Assembly: GCF_000002995.4 (NCBI RefSeq) | Contig: NW_025062479.1 | Location: 16,798,721-16,862,720, forward strand | Direction: 5' to 3' | Source: Brugia malayi | Taxonomy: Eukaryota; Nematoda; Chromadorea; Rhabditida; Onchocercidae | DNA length: 64,000 bases | Shown: positions 38,991 to 51,938 of the stretch, in pieces | How positions within the stretch are numbered: the first letter of the stretch is position 1 | Layout: every line of letters begins with the position of its first letter | Position numbers and translations under genes: made by a program | The notes under the pieces: generated by a model | The model's input: only the letters and a program-made list of their open reading frames with translations | Told to the model about the DNA's origin: nothing | Databases searched by the model: none

Positions 38991-40262
38991 AGTGGAAAAA
39001 CTCACCTGTTAATGCTTTACTAGCTACCAAACAAATTATAATAAGTCAAGAAAAAATGTTGGGACTTTATCTTGCTCAGACACTGCCTTGGATAGATCAT
39101 ATAATCTCCTTACTCGTCACTTTTCCATAATCGTTTTAGTGGTAGCTCCAATGCAAGGCTTGATAACACTTCCAATTTTGAACAACGATTTGATGAAGTG
39201 CCATGCGTCAAAATTTCCAATTTGAAATTTCAAGAAATCACTTGGGCATATCATCTTACACTGGCTGATCTAATAGATTTGCTCAGAATTTCATAGGAAT
39301 AATTGGATTTTCAAAAATATTGCATGCCATCTACTTCTCTCTTTCACAGTAATCTTACTGTCTGTACTCTGTTTTGCTATTCATGAATATTTTCTTTTAT
39401 CATCGCATAGTGATAGTAGACAACGCTTTGTCCATCCACAGTCTTCATTGATGTCACGAACATTTTTTACCAATTTTCAAACTGAGCAACCAAGTTGAAC
39501 TAAATATAAAAAATAACGATGTAATGAATTTATACATCATAATTCATGATTAGGTTAAATAATATCCCTACTATTTTTGTCGCTCAAAATGATTGGAAAC
39601 GTTAACCGAATGATTTCAGTCACTTTCGTACAAGCCACATGCAAACCACATACAAACTTCTTACAAATCCTCTACAAACCTGTTTCATTTCATGTAATAA
39701 AAAAGGGCGAAGTTTTCTGTGTAGTTGATAAGAAGTAAAATGAGCTTTTTGTGCTAATAATATTTCATCTAGAAAACAATCCTTATAAATAAAGCAGTGA
39801 ATTTAAAAAAAAATATGGTTTCGGGATTCTAATGAAGTTGTATAGCAATGAAATGCTGGGTTAGGAGTTGCCGATCGATAAAAATCTCGATAATTCAAAA
39901 GATTAAAAGCAATAAATCATTTTAGCAAATTTAAATTGTTTGATTTTATGATTATTTTCGTACTTGATTTTATGATTATTTTTCGTAGTTCACTTTTATC
40001 TTATCATGGAAACTGAGCAATAAAAGATGAACTCATGATATTTGTCAAAAAAAAATATTGTGGGAAAGGAGTTAGATGAAGGGTTTTTGATTTTTGACGA
40101 ATTAATACAGATGATGAGTTTTTCACCTACGAAAGTACTTTGTTTTTATAATGGTTTTATCTTCTCATTTCATATTTTCTTTACTACTTTAATCTCCTAA
40201 GATATCATTGTTCTCGTAGTTTCAATATTCATACTTTGTATGTGAATGACTATTGATCAATT
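38991..40262. other. Intergenic region between convergent genes
   Basis: No gene is seen. A short phrase TTGATTTTATGATTATT occurs twice here (about 39940 and 39964) and once in the upstream gene's intron (38433). Confidence 0.55.
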
Positions 40263-43184
40263 TTAACCCAACTCTTTCGACAGATTCTGATTTGCAAGCA
40301 CTGCCTGTGCTTCTCTTCGTTCTTCCCGACTATATGCATGAAAGAATTTTCGTCCTCGTTTCCCTCTTCGCTCAGCATTGGACAGCCACTGTCCTATAAC
40401 CTAAAAGTAGTAAGTTAATAAACCGTAAATAAAAGTATTGAAAATGTATTCAATATCATTAGATTCTGATCGGCAGCTATTTAATCAAACGCTTAAGAGA
40501 AAAAATGGATATGTTATTATTTACTTGTTAACATAAACCACTGTGTCTCATAACTTAATATCTGAGTTGAAGTTTGGCTCCAAGAACTTCATCCTGGTGA
40601 AATATGCTGAAATATAAATAAAGGAGGTACTTGGAGGGTATCTTTGTCGCTGCCGTGGTTTCGATACATATCACTGGCCAAGATATTGAAGTAAGGTATA
40701 TGCTTCTCGAATGCTACCCTCCAGTCGCAGTCATTTGCGTAGACGTCCCGAATTATGTTTGCTGTAATCCGTAGAGGCATCGTAACCGCTGTTTGCCCCA
40801 GACTGTAAATATTTCCATTTCTGAATTTGTTGGAAAAGATCAGAGCGGTTATGAACTCTGACATCAGAAGAGTGTCGCTAAGTGGTACTACGCTACTGTA
40901 AGTGAGTCCTGTTTACTTTAAAAATTTAGTCGTAGGCAGTTTATAAGAATTCAATTGCTCAATCCTGGCCGCCTGAAACGCAGAATTCAATAATCTATTG
41001 TCGGGAGTGGTGCACAATACGAATGCTTTATATTTCGAAAGTGGAAGTGGTAAATATTCTGTAGCTCGCGGGTTAACATAAGCAATTTCCTCTGAAAATA
41101 AATGCCTTGGTATAGGTATTAGATAGCTAATAATGGTCAGTAGGATTTGAACTGGACCCAAAACTAAAGCTACATTTTGGAAAAATATTAGTTTTGATTT
41201 TCATGAAAAATAATTTCCTAAAGATCCTTTAAAAAGTGCAAACAAAAGTAGCAGTCCATTTAGAGGCTATGCTCATGGAAAGAGGCGAGAGACTAACATA
41301 TATAAAATTCGATATAATTCAAATCCACAGAAAAGATAAAAATACGATACGTTAAACGCTAAATCAAACCAGGATTGGTGCAGCCAAGACATTCACGAAC
41401 TGTGGCTGATGTAACAACAGGCACAAATGGGGCAGAAATACTATTTTGCGTCCTTTCGTTACTTTTCTGGTCGGAAAGTATTTCGGCCCTTCCTTCACTT
41501 CCATTAGCAGTGGATGGGCGATATTTTGACAAGCAACGCTTCCGAAGCCATGAACTTAACATCAACACAATTTGGTTAAATTCATGTTTCTTAAAGAATT
41601 TTTCCTTCGGTTATTTACGGTTGAAAATTTTTTCTGTTTACTGAGTCCATTTTCGTTGAAATTATTAAATAATCATTTAAATTTATATCCTATTATGAGT
41701 ACTATCGACTACATTATTTATACAAGTTACAAAAAAAAAAAAAAAAAAGACAACATTTGAAACTTACTTCACAATCTCTTCAGCGATGTTGATTGTAGTA
41801 TGATAATTTACAAAAATGATTGGAAACGGATTTCGCTGCAAGCTGTTGTCAAGTACCAGATCTTTCATCTGCCTTAAATCGGTCACATAGAGTGTAGTTT
41901 GAAAATCTACGTTTTATCATCACAAACCATCATTTAATGAACAATTTTCGTTAATTCAACAAAATGTCACATCTTTCTTATGATTGACTTACTGGGTACT
42001 TTTATAATGATGATATTGGAAAATGTATCAAAGTAGTTATCAAGAGTAAAATTAAGGAAGAAAGTTTTTACTGCTTATATTATAAAACGAGAAAAATTCC
42101 AAAATTAACAGAGCATTCTTCAGCAGGAGAAAGTTAACAAGCAGACAAACTATTGATATAGTATTTGGAGAAGTTATCTAAGCTCAATTATTTTAAATTT
42201 CATATAAAACGTAATGAATACTTTACTAAAATTCTTTGTGTCGAATGATTCAAATCGGCTAGATAACGGCAATCAACTAGCAATGGCGGGAATGAATCTC
42301 TACAGCGCCAGGCAGCTAATAATCGACAACCGAATACTTGGTAAGCAAACCCTTCAAAATACATTAGCTTTGAAGATTTAGCATAATAACAGCTTTTTTT
42401 GGCAGCTGTTGTATAGAAACCCCACTTATACTCCAATAAAAATAGATCCATTTTTGATATTTTCTTACCCACACAAATTTTCGGAATAAATTTATGTCTA
42501 CATTCAAGTGTCAGTCTGCTAGTCTGCTCAAGCAAATGTTGCAATGCTGAGAACGGTATGGTTTTAATAACCTAAAGAGAGATGAAATTCGTTTGAAGCT
42601 ATGTGAAATTATTTTACTAAAGTACTTCTGAAATCTTCTCTTTCGAAATAATAAAGAGTACTGATAGGAAAGCCTCCATTATGAGCAGTTTCCATTTCTC
42701 GATGCATCTGAAAAATAAAGTATAAAATACTCACGACAAAGTAAGACAAGCATATTATTATTTTCATGGTGCACGGGATTTATAGCCAGGAATATCCTGG
42801 CGTCACCACTGCTAAATATATAAGAAAAAATATAGATCTTGAAGAAGATGAGGAAAGTATTGAAGTTGCTAATATCCCGAATCCTTTACACCAGTCCACT
42901 ATTTTCTTTAATAAATATACCTTCATCTCATGTTTTCCTTCAATTTCTTTTCTGCTTTCATAAAGCTGATGCAAGTAGCAGCATCTTTCGACAATACTAG
43001 TCATTTGCATATATTTCACCCAATCACTATCTGTGAAATACGTCGGCAACCTTGCTTTAGCAACTCCATACAGCAATTCTAATTCCAATAAAAGGCGTAA
43101 AAAAATGTTATTGTTTTCAGATTTCGCAATCAAGCGAGGTGAAGGTCGTAGAGCACGGGGTATCGTCACAGCAACTTCGCTTTT
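40263..43184 (-). CDS. mrpp-1: TRMT10C/MRPP1-like mitochondrial tRNA methyltransferase (RNase P subunit)
   Basis: Eight minus-strand exons join in phase: 43184-42921, 42707-42618, 42571-42227, 41868-41768, 41554-41370, 41091-40917, 40895-40631 and 40400-40263. They give about 520 codons. The first exon here begins in phase 0 without a Met, so the 5' end lies upstream and was not resolved. TRMT10C methylates purine 9 of mitochondrial tRNAs and, with an SDR5C1-type partner, supports protein-only RNase P. The alignment by eye runs in order: DSDWVKYMQMTSIVERCCYL (N-terminal helical region), FPPLLVDCRYLADLN (SPOUT start, cf. QPLVFDMAY), NPFPIIFVNYH, AYVNPRATEYLPLPLSKYKA, FQAARIEQLNSYKLPTTKFL (cf. 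KAKRLNLATECLPLDKYL), and ITANIIRDVYANDCDWRVAF. It has a basic tail (AERRGKRGRKFF). It is divergent, so activity is inferred. Confidence 0.75.
41731..41748. repeat. Poly(A) homopolymer
   Basis: A run of about 18 adenines within an intron of the TRMT10C-like gene. Confidence 0.9.
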
Positions 43185-45325
43185 CTGAAACAGATGAATA
43201 AATTTGCTTATTTGAAATTATTCATTCACTGCTCGAAAATTTTCTTCCTTACCATATCAATTCAGTGAAATGTTCTATCGGATTTTTTCACCTAAATAAA
43301 TTACAGCATCCGCTCTAAATTATGTCGGAATAGGATCTTACTACACTACATAATCTTCAAGGATAAACAACCAGTAAAATAAAAACGAATATGCTGATAT
43401 CATCTTCTTTACTTACAAACAGAACCAGATTTGAAAGATAAACGAACAATGCAGTATTGACGATTTTTGACGCAAAAACTTAATCTGATTGCCAGTGATG
43501 AGCTCTGAATCCTCCAACCAAACAAACCATAAATGGAAGTGATTGACGAAATTTTTACCATCAGATCCTCAATAACAATTATGCTAGATGAATTCCTAAA
43601 CAAAACGTAGATAATAATAGAAGATGCCATTGCTATATGACATGGAATTTTCCTTAAATAGTTTATAGAAGCTAATCCAAAACCTAACCAGTACTTTCTC
43701 TTCTCACTTGATCTTACCTCTTGTTAACTCTTAAAAAACTGAAAATTTCATGTGACCCTCCTTCTCACCAAATCTTACAAAATAGAAACCCGATCCTGGT
43801 CACAACTATTATATTACTACCCATTTCATATCATTCGATGTAGCATGCAACAGATATATGAGATGCAATTGTGCTACGAGTTATTAAGACAATTGCTAAT
43901 AGATTCTGTTCCTGAGCGGTGTTGGATGTGTCAATGAGAAGGTTATTTAGTTGTCGATTTGTTGGAATTGAAATTTACTCGTGAATTTATCATGATTAAA
44001 GTATGGAACTTACATTTATCAAGCACAGTTTTAAACTGATTGTTCATGTCACACAGTCTATGTGTAGGAATAAAGTGATGAATAAAAAAAGTCGATGAAT
44101 TGAGGGAAAAATCCTCCTTGAATCTATTCTGAAAATTTTGTAAATTCTTATTTGAACTATTAATTAATAAAATAATCTTCGATAATTATTCTCCTGAGGA
44201 GGAGTAGCTTAATTATTTCTTATTGGTCAAACTCCAAAATTGTCAAGCAATCATTGTTACTTTGGAATCTTGATTGTTAATGACTTTTTATTTCTGTCTT
44301 AACGGCACTATAGTGTTTGATTACTGAAGAGATACCAAGAACCTTAATTAAATGATGTGTATGCAGTAAAACAGTTCATCAGTGACAGGACAAAAAATCC
44401 TGAATGCATTAATTTATATGAGATCCATTGTAATGAAGAGATGGTCAGTGGAAGACGTGATATTAAAGCAAATATAATTTTCATGAAAGAAATCCAGCAA
44501 GTTTTCGAATATCCGCACATTTCAAGCAGTGAAATCAACAATGCAAATAGCATTAGTGGTACAGGATATTTTGTTACTTCTATGAATGAGTTACAACTTC
44601 ATGTGGAGGTTTCTTTGAAAGAATTAATCTTTATATAGAGATAGCTTCTCATTTCAAAAAAAAAAAATTTTACGAAAGTGAACTTACTTATTGCACTGTA
44701 ATATTTTAAAGTTTTAAATATTCTAAAAAAACATGATCAAAGAAGATTAAACCTTTTGAAATACTGAAATGTGTTTGAGAAAACTGAGCTATTAAAATAT
44801 GGAACTGAATTTTTTCATTTATTCAACCTTTCATGATTCGTGGTTCGCTTATATTTTTTTCAATATTTTTCATTTCACATATTTGCCTTGTCCAAGATTT
44901 CGCGTCAATTTTAAGACTTTCATAATCTAGGCATATATTTTAAAATGTATAAAGTGAATGAAATTATTTATTCTTCATTTCAGGTTTTTGTGAGCTTTCG
45001 TGCAGTTGTTGTTTCGGGTACAGATTCATTTCATTTACTTCAAGCAAAATTTTTGAATAGCCCGATTTTTTTTTCAGTTTACAAATAAATGTTCTGATAA
45101 AATTTTGCAAATAATTCAGAATATTATTTTTAAACTTTTATTTCATCGCATTTCTTTTTCCTCGGATCTCCTACTTGTCTTTCAAGACAGAAATTTGTGA
45201 ATATCGACAAATATTTGAAAATGAAAAGTGAATTCAGTATATGATATAAATAAGTGGAAATTTAGAAAACTGATTAAAAAACTTGGAATTACTATTCGAT
45301 ACAATGTTACACTGATTTCTACAAA
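43185..45325. other. Upstream of the TRMT10C-like gene and of the PP1 gene
   Basis: A minus-strand frame at 43630-43409 starts with ATG, but its best donor is in the wrong phase to reach 43184. The missing N-terminal exon of the TRMT10C-like gene should lie in this area. A plus-strand open stretch at 44357-44638 has coding-like composition but no ATG near its start and no recognisable features. Confidence 0.4.
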
Positions 45326-47508
45326 ATGTTAAGTATGGCTCAAAAGTTGGACTTGGACGAATTAATTTGCAAATTATTGAATGTTGGAAGCCCGGGATGT
45401 AGTTTGACGAAAACAGTTAAAGAGCAAGAAATTATGCATTTGTGCTCGCTAGCTAAGGAGGTTTTCTTATCGCAAAATTCATTGATTGAGGTTGATCCAC
45501 CAATCCGGATTTGTGGTGATACACACGGTCAATATGCAGGTCAATAATATTTCCGGTTCCAATTCAGTTTAATTACTGGATACGGATCAAATGAAATCCT
45601 AATCATCCACTGATTGTTTTCTTATAACTACCAGTTTCCTATCTTTACTTTAATCGGTAAACACTTATAATCATTTTTTCCCAGACAGGAACGCTTCCTC
45701 CGGGATTACTTCATAGTACGTCAGTTGTAAATACGAGGTCTCATCTACTTATTTTTACCTGTAGTGAAGAATAGAATTGCTTAAAATAGAATTTCATTTA
45801 ATTACAGATTTACTTCGATTATTTGATCGTGGTGGCTTCCCACCTTTTGTTAATTATTTGTTTCTCGGCGATTACGTTGATCGTGGAAGACAAAATCTTG
45901 AGACTATATCTCTGCTTCTTTGTTACAAAGTATCTTCTACCAGTCAGTCTAATCCAATTAATGCTTTCATAGATGCTGTATGATGTTCTGACACAAATTT
46001 TTGGCTTCATAATTTAACTTGTTTCATCATCATTTGCAAACAGCTTTTGATATTTTTAAGGTAAAATATTCCGAGAATTTTTTCCTACTCCGCGGTAATC
46101 ACGAGTGCAGTGTTATCAATCGAGTCTATGGCTTCTTCGAAGAATGTAACCGTCGTTATCAAAGTGTACGGTTGTGGCAAACATTTCAGGTTTCCTAAAA
46201 AAATTTATTTCAAATAAACTTGATTCAGTAACTTTCATCTGTTTGTTAAGAGCGTATTACATTCGACATAACAATTTCATGTTAGTGCCTTGTTTAGTTT
46301 TTAAACATAGATTTACATTCCACGTTCTTCAACATCGTAAGCGACATCAACATTCATTCTAGTTTGCCTGATTTACTTTAAACGATTCCTTATTCTCCTT
46401 TTTTTTTTCAACTTTTTTCTTTAAAATTCATTGCATCTTTTCAGGAAGTATTTAACGCGATGCCATTTACGGGCCTAGTTGCTGGTAAAATATTATGTAT
46501 GCATGGTGGTCTATCACCACAACTGAAAAGTATCGATCAGCTTCGACAGATTACTCGACCTATCGATCCTCCAAATCCATCTATTCACATCGATTTGTTG
46601 TGGTTTCTATTCTATAATTACTTGCAGTTAGTAATGGAAAAATATAACGATTTCATAACCTTATAGTAAAAAATTGTGTTGTATGTGTAATTTTCAGAAG
46701 TGGAACAAATGTCAAAATTCACCAATTAAAATTAAGTCAATATATAAATTTCAAAAAAACTTGAATTTCAGAAGAGGAAAAACTTAGCTTGCTTTTTTTT
46801 TTGCCACTTCATTCATGCTTCTCTCTGAAAAATGGTAAGTGGTTTTAAATTACTTTGTAGGTCAGATCCAGACCCCTCTGTAAAAGGATGGCAAGCAAAC
46901 AATCGCGGATTATCTTACACGTTCGGTCCTGATGTTGTCATGGAAACGTGTCAAAAACTTGATATTGATCTCATTGCTCGAGCTCATCAAGTTGTTCAAG
47001 TACTTAACCATAGAAATTTTTTCCAAATTACTGTAGAAAAAAATTTTAAGTGACAAAATCTACAAATTATCCAATTTTAATGGTTTGGTAGTAAACAAGT
47101 TATTAAAAATTCCCTAAGTAATTCCTCACTTCATTCCAAATTGAAATGATTAAATTAATTTCCCCAGGATGGATATGAATTTTTTGCGAATCGTAAATTG
47201 GTAACAATATTTTCTGCTCCTCATTACTGCGGACAGTTTGATAATGCAGCTGCAATGATGAATGTAGACGAATCGCTTGTTTGCACATTTCAAGTTCTCA
47301 TTTATCTATCGAAGTTTTAAACTTTATCCATTGTTTTTACATCGGAACAAATCAAATCAGCTTTCTAATCAATTCTTACTAGTTGATTTTGCTTAAATTT
47401 GCTTATTTTTTGTTATACTGTCGTAGCACGCAATTTTTAATTATAAATTTCCGCTTCTCTTAGATTCTTCGCCCATCGATGAAATGTGGAAAAGTTGTGC
47501 CAAAGTAA
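45326..47508 (+). CDS. PP1-family Ser/Thr protein phosphatase catalytic subunit
   Basis: Seven exons join in phase: 45326-45539, 45808-45929, 46061-46189, 46445-46602, 46861-46999, 47168-47293 and 47464-47508. The product is 310 aa, normal for a PP1 catalytic subunit (about 300-330). Metal-site and catalytic motifs are all present: GDTHG (64-68), GDYVDRG (92-98), LRGNHE (122-127), [14 protein letters not shown] and SAPHYC (270-275). PP1 affinity shows in [12 protein letters not shown] and the NRRY and [10 protein letters not shown] segments. Differences from ordinary PP1 are GDTHG for [13 protein letters not shown] for SAPNYCGE, and a short C-terminus. Such divergent PP1 genes are expanded in nematodes and often male-germline expressed, so the expression pattern is an inference from that group. 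Substrates would be set by regulatory subunits. Confidence 0.93.
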
Positions 47509-47583
47509 TGAAAAAGATGAACATGTTGCGCATATCCTTCGTGTCATCATTTCTAATATTGTCTTTATAAATTATTTTTGCTA

Positions 47584-47589
47584 AATAAA
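47584..47589 (+). terminator. Poly(A) signal
   Basis: AATAAA lies 76 bases after the PP1 stop codon. A second copy follows within 20 bases. Confidence 0.6.
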
Positions 47590-49226
47590 TCTATTTCGAC
47601 AAATAAAAATGTCAATATGAAAATTTATTTTCGGAGTAGAATTTCAAATATTGAAATACCAATACTCTGCCTTAAGAAATAAAAGTCGTTTAACTTATTT
47701 TTCTCAAATTCCTAAGATTTGTGAAGACAAGAAATACAGGAAACGAGTAAAGATTATTGTATGGAGTTGTCATTCCTTATTCACTGTTACTTGATTTTTA
47801 TAGCCAAAGTTACTTATCTATGGCTATGCTTCCTAAATGTGGGTCAAAGTTCATTCAAATAATCAGTTCACAGTGAACATGAAGCTTTATCGCAGTGCAT
47901 TCAGCATAAAAAAATTGTAATCTTTTATTTTCAGTTTTTTATACTTTACATCAATTTCGAATTCATCAAAATATAATTCCAGACAATGAGTTTCAAATTT
48001 CTCTTTTTAGGATTCAAACTAAATGTTTACATTCTGTGATACGAAATCTGGCTTTTTAAAATAACCGAAATTTAATAGAAAATTTTATAATAGTGACTAG
48101 GACATTTATAGTTTTACTCGATAATGACAACAACGTTGAAGCATTGCACAAAAAATCCTGCAATTTTTTTCCCGTAACTTCTCAAATTAGAAAAATGTAA
48201 CATTTTCCTTGATTTAAAAGAGTTTCAAAAAATTTTCTTTTGTTTTTCTGTTTTTTTAAAAAAGATTAATTAACTTTATTCTTCATAATCTATTGAATTA
48301 TAAATGATAGTATGGAGTGAAAATCGCTGTAAATTCTTCGTTTCACAAAAAGTCATACCATGAAATTGAAATTGCACTAAGAAAATTTTATCCATTTAAA
48401 GAACTATATATTTTACAACTTTCATGGTTTTAAATCAGCTTATTTATAATTTTCAACTATTTTATCTGCAAAAAACATCTCAGATGTGATTGGATGTAAA
48501 TTTTTTATTTGTTATGAAATGGGCATAATAGTACATAGTTTAATAAGGTTGCTGCATATTCAATAAAACTTTTCCAATTCCATCACCTGTCTTAAGATAG
48601 TCTTTTTAGTTTCGAAATAACAACAAATTAATATTAAGATTAAGAAGACATTGAGATTTCGACCACAGTCACTACAGGGCCAAGATTATTTGCATGTATA
48701 AGGTAATACTGATTGTAGTGATGTCAGCCCAGTTGTTTGTTAACACGATGATCTTTTGTAATATCAGCCAAACGTGTAAAATCTTCCCTTAATTATATGT
48801 ATCTATTTAACTCTTTTATTGATTGAAAATGAAACGAATTCTTCAAAATTGATATTGTCACTTCATTCTTTTCTGGCCTCACTTTCTTTTTACTGTAAAT
48901 ATTATCAATGAATGAATTATTCCGACAGAGTTAGTTAAAATATTTTCGAATTTTAGATCTGCAGTTGGGCCTTTATTTTTTAATTAAAAATTCTAGAACT
49001 AAATAATGATACTTTGTCATTTTGCTCTTTGGTAGCTTTCAGATCTGATATTTCATTAACAGTTAAATCAGAAACGTCCTTTGCAGTTCGCTAGTCAATT
49101 TCTTCTGTTGAAACTATCTTTGATCACTAATTCTATAAATAATCATCTTTAAAATAGGACTAATTAATACCAATTAATTTCGTATAGCAATTAATTCCTG
49201 GAGTTAGCAGTTTCATGGGATTTCCA

Positions 49227-49273
<47 letters not shown>

Positions 49274-49296
49274 TATTATTATTGTCATCATTATTA
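49227..49296. repeat. ATT microsatellite
   Basis: About 70 bases of ATT repeats with two interruptions. Confidence 0.95.
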
Positions 49297-50336
49297 ATTA
49301 TTTAAAGTCAAATCTTTCCCTTTTCGAGATCAAATTACATTGTGCTAAGTTGTTAGGAAATCCTTTAGGATCTTTAATGCATTTCTCTCTTTTCAACCTG
49401 AAGAAGAGGCGTCATTTATTTTAAATAAAAAAATTGATTCATTTAAATTTTTACAAAAATTTAACATTATGTAATTCTTTTTTTTAATTTTCATAATCAA
49501 AATCTTTTCCTTTACTTCTCTTTTCGTCGTTTTTTTCTTTTATCTGATCGTTGCTTTTCGAAATTTAAAATTGGACGAAGCTTTACTATACGCAAATCAA
49601 TTAATTTTCAAGTATTTTATTCATTATTACAGTTTGCTGCAAAATCATTTAATTTCAAGTATTTTATTCATTTCATTCACATTTTTCTGCAATATGATTT
49701 TAAACGGTACTAATTTACATAATTATTTGTGTTAATAAGCAAAAAATTTTTTGTGGCCATTTATTTCGTACTTTAAATCAAAATCAAATGCTATTTTTTA
49801 ATAAACTTACAAGGTTCAATGGCAATACTATTTTCAGCACTTATTTGGTTTCTTTGACCATTTATTATTCTTTCTAGTAATGGACATTTCACTGATATTA
49901 AAATTATTGATATGAACTGAAGAGCATTTTCCTTACATTAATATCAAATGAAATGAAATACTAATTAATTTTTTGCGCAACTTTGAAATGTTTTTCAAAA
50001 TTTGACTCAGATCAGTTATAAAAATACTATTACAAGACAAAAGAAGTAATCATCTTTAATAATATGGCTAGCACTGCTAAACATCAAACTTATTGAATAT
50101 GAAGGTCGAAATAAGAAAAAATGTTACTGCAATGATTCTTCCCAAAAGATTCACTTTTTGTAAGAAGCTTATTTTAACCTGCCAAGATACGGTAAACATG
50201 GTAAAGTATGCACGCCAATCGTTAGAGTGATAATGCATGTGAAGCAGCAATACACAGTTGGACCAAAACAATTCAATGAAGCCACAGGTTAATTGTGTCC
50301 AACCAAAAAATTTCAAATTTTCTAGCCTATTTTAAA

Positions 50337-50567
50337 TCATTTCTTTATGTTTGCAATTTTACAATCTGATAAGTAATTATCTATTTGCTTGCCTTCGTGC
50401 TGATTAGAGCACAATGTTGGAAAAATAGGAATGAATAATAGTATAGCCATAAGTAGCATAGGCCAAGGATTCAAATATTCAACAATACTCACTGCCAATG
50501 CACTCAATATATTAAATATAATAATAAGAGCCTGAACTAATAAGAATAGAGCTGGAGCCACAGGCAT
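50337..50567 (-). CDS. Possible small membrane protein or exon
   Basis: A minus-strand frame of 76 aa begins with an ATG and has two hydrophobic segments: PALFLLVQALIIIFNILSAL and PWPMLLMAILLFIPIFPTLC. It ends CKIANIKK. A second hydrophobic frame lies at 50316-50077 (FFGWTQLTCGFIELFWSNC). The only good donor between them gives an in-frame stop when joined, so they do not form a clean gene. It could be a real terminal exon, a pseudogene or a chance frame. I do not recognise it. Confidence 0.25.
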   Translation of the reverse strand: MPVAPALFLLVQALIIIFNILSALAVSIVEYLNPWPMLLMAILLFIPIFPTLCSNQHEGKQIDNYLSDCKIANIKK

Positions 50568-51938
50568 CCATAAATCGGATATTCACTTACAACATTTCTC
50601 AAAGTGCTTTATTGAAATACACACCGTTAATAACATCACTTCTCTTTCTTTTGTCTTTATAAAAGAAGATAGTTTTACCTGGAAGGAAATGGCCCACTCA
50701 AAAAGATCCCAGTTGCCCAGCTGACCAATATAATCCTGAGCAGCTCTTTATTCATTGACAGCTTTATTCAAACATGATCGAAATCCAGGCCGGGAAATTT
50801 TCCACAGTTGTTCTCTAAAGCTTCCATCGTATATCAGTTAATGTAACTCTCTCATAAGATGGTTTTACTTGGAAAGAAATGGTTCAGTCAAAAATAATCC
50901 TGAGTTACAAGTGTGTGCAGGTATGCCAGGATTTACTTTAAAGAATACCTTGGGTGTTAGCTAAGTAATATATAATAAAATTAGCTGGCAAGCAGCAATT
51001 TCTATTTTGCATCAAAACCAAAGTGAAGTTTTTTAATTCTAAAGATGTAAATGATTAATTCAGCAAATAAGCCAGTTGAGAGTTTATCAGTAGGATAAGG
51101 TGTGAATATTGGTGCAACTGATCATAATTGATAATAATGGAAAGATTAAGTTTTGTAAAAATTCTGAAATTTTTACCCGAAAATTTAGAAACTTAAGGAA
51201 GCACTTTTTTTCTTTGAAAAAAAGACAGCAATTGAAGTTTTAGCTAAGTTTTTTTTTTTTTTTTTGGAAACGAATTTTAATCCATTTCCAGTTGTGTTGA
51301 AAGCATTTGATTCTCGATATGGCTTTTCACCTATCCCGTGCATTCATCTCCCGCGGTGTCGAAGCTGATAAATCATATATTGTGTTGGTGATATTGCCAC
51401 CCTTTGTTTTGTGTTGTCATATAAATTAACAGCATATATGTCATTTATTATATCGTTTCAAGCAAAAAAATTGCATAAATTTGAAGTTATTTTTATGCAG
51501 ATCGAAGTTATTTACTCATAACTGTGTAAGGATGTTTTCGTCAGACATCAAAAACATTCACATGTTTTTTTTTTGGAATTTTCTGAAAAATTTGCGAATA
51601 AATCAATAGATAACACTTTTCTCATTCTTTCGGATAACAAGAATTGTCCAAAGCATTCCTTAAAAAAGTTATGATAGATTCGGAATGGATTATAATTGGA
51701 GAATTGAAATGCTTTAATGTCTATTTGTCAACTGAAGCGATTTTTTTTCAGATGTTTCGTTTTGCTCTTTTTTGATTTTGTCGCGTTAATATCTGCAAAC
51801 AATTTTTGTTTTCCTCAGATGGAAAGGTTTCCAGTGATGAAATTGAAAAGTGTTATTGAATTTTCAATTTCAAACATTCAGTCCACATTAGGCATTTAAA
51901 GCAGAAAAGTCTAAAATTGGATATTTAAATAGAAATTA

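Larger units (their letters stand above)
47590..51938. other. Intergenic region
   Basis: AT-rich DNA with an ATT microsatellite at 49227-49296. The only coding-like piece is a hydrophobic minus-strand frame at 50336-50567 (listed separately). Nothing else could be supported. Confidence 0.5.

Noticed and set aside
41359..41568. Separate gene starting at the ATG at 41562
   Set aside because: It looked like a mitochondrial presequence at first. The segment joins in phase to 41768 upstream and aligns with the TRMT10 core, so it is an internal exon.
41375..41644. 89-codon plus-strand frame
   Set aside because: Antisense shadow of a TRMT10C-like exon at 41370-41554.
44357..44638. 93-codon plus-strand frame
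   Set aside because: Composition is plausible, but it has no initiating Met at its start, no splice partner and no recognised motif.
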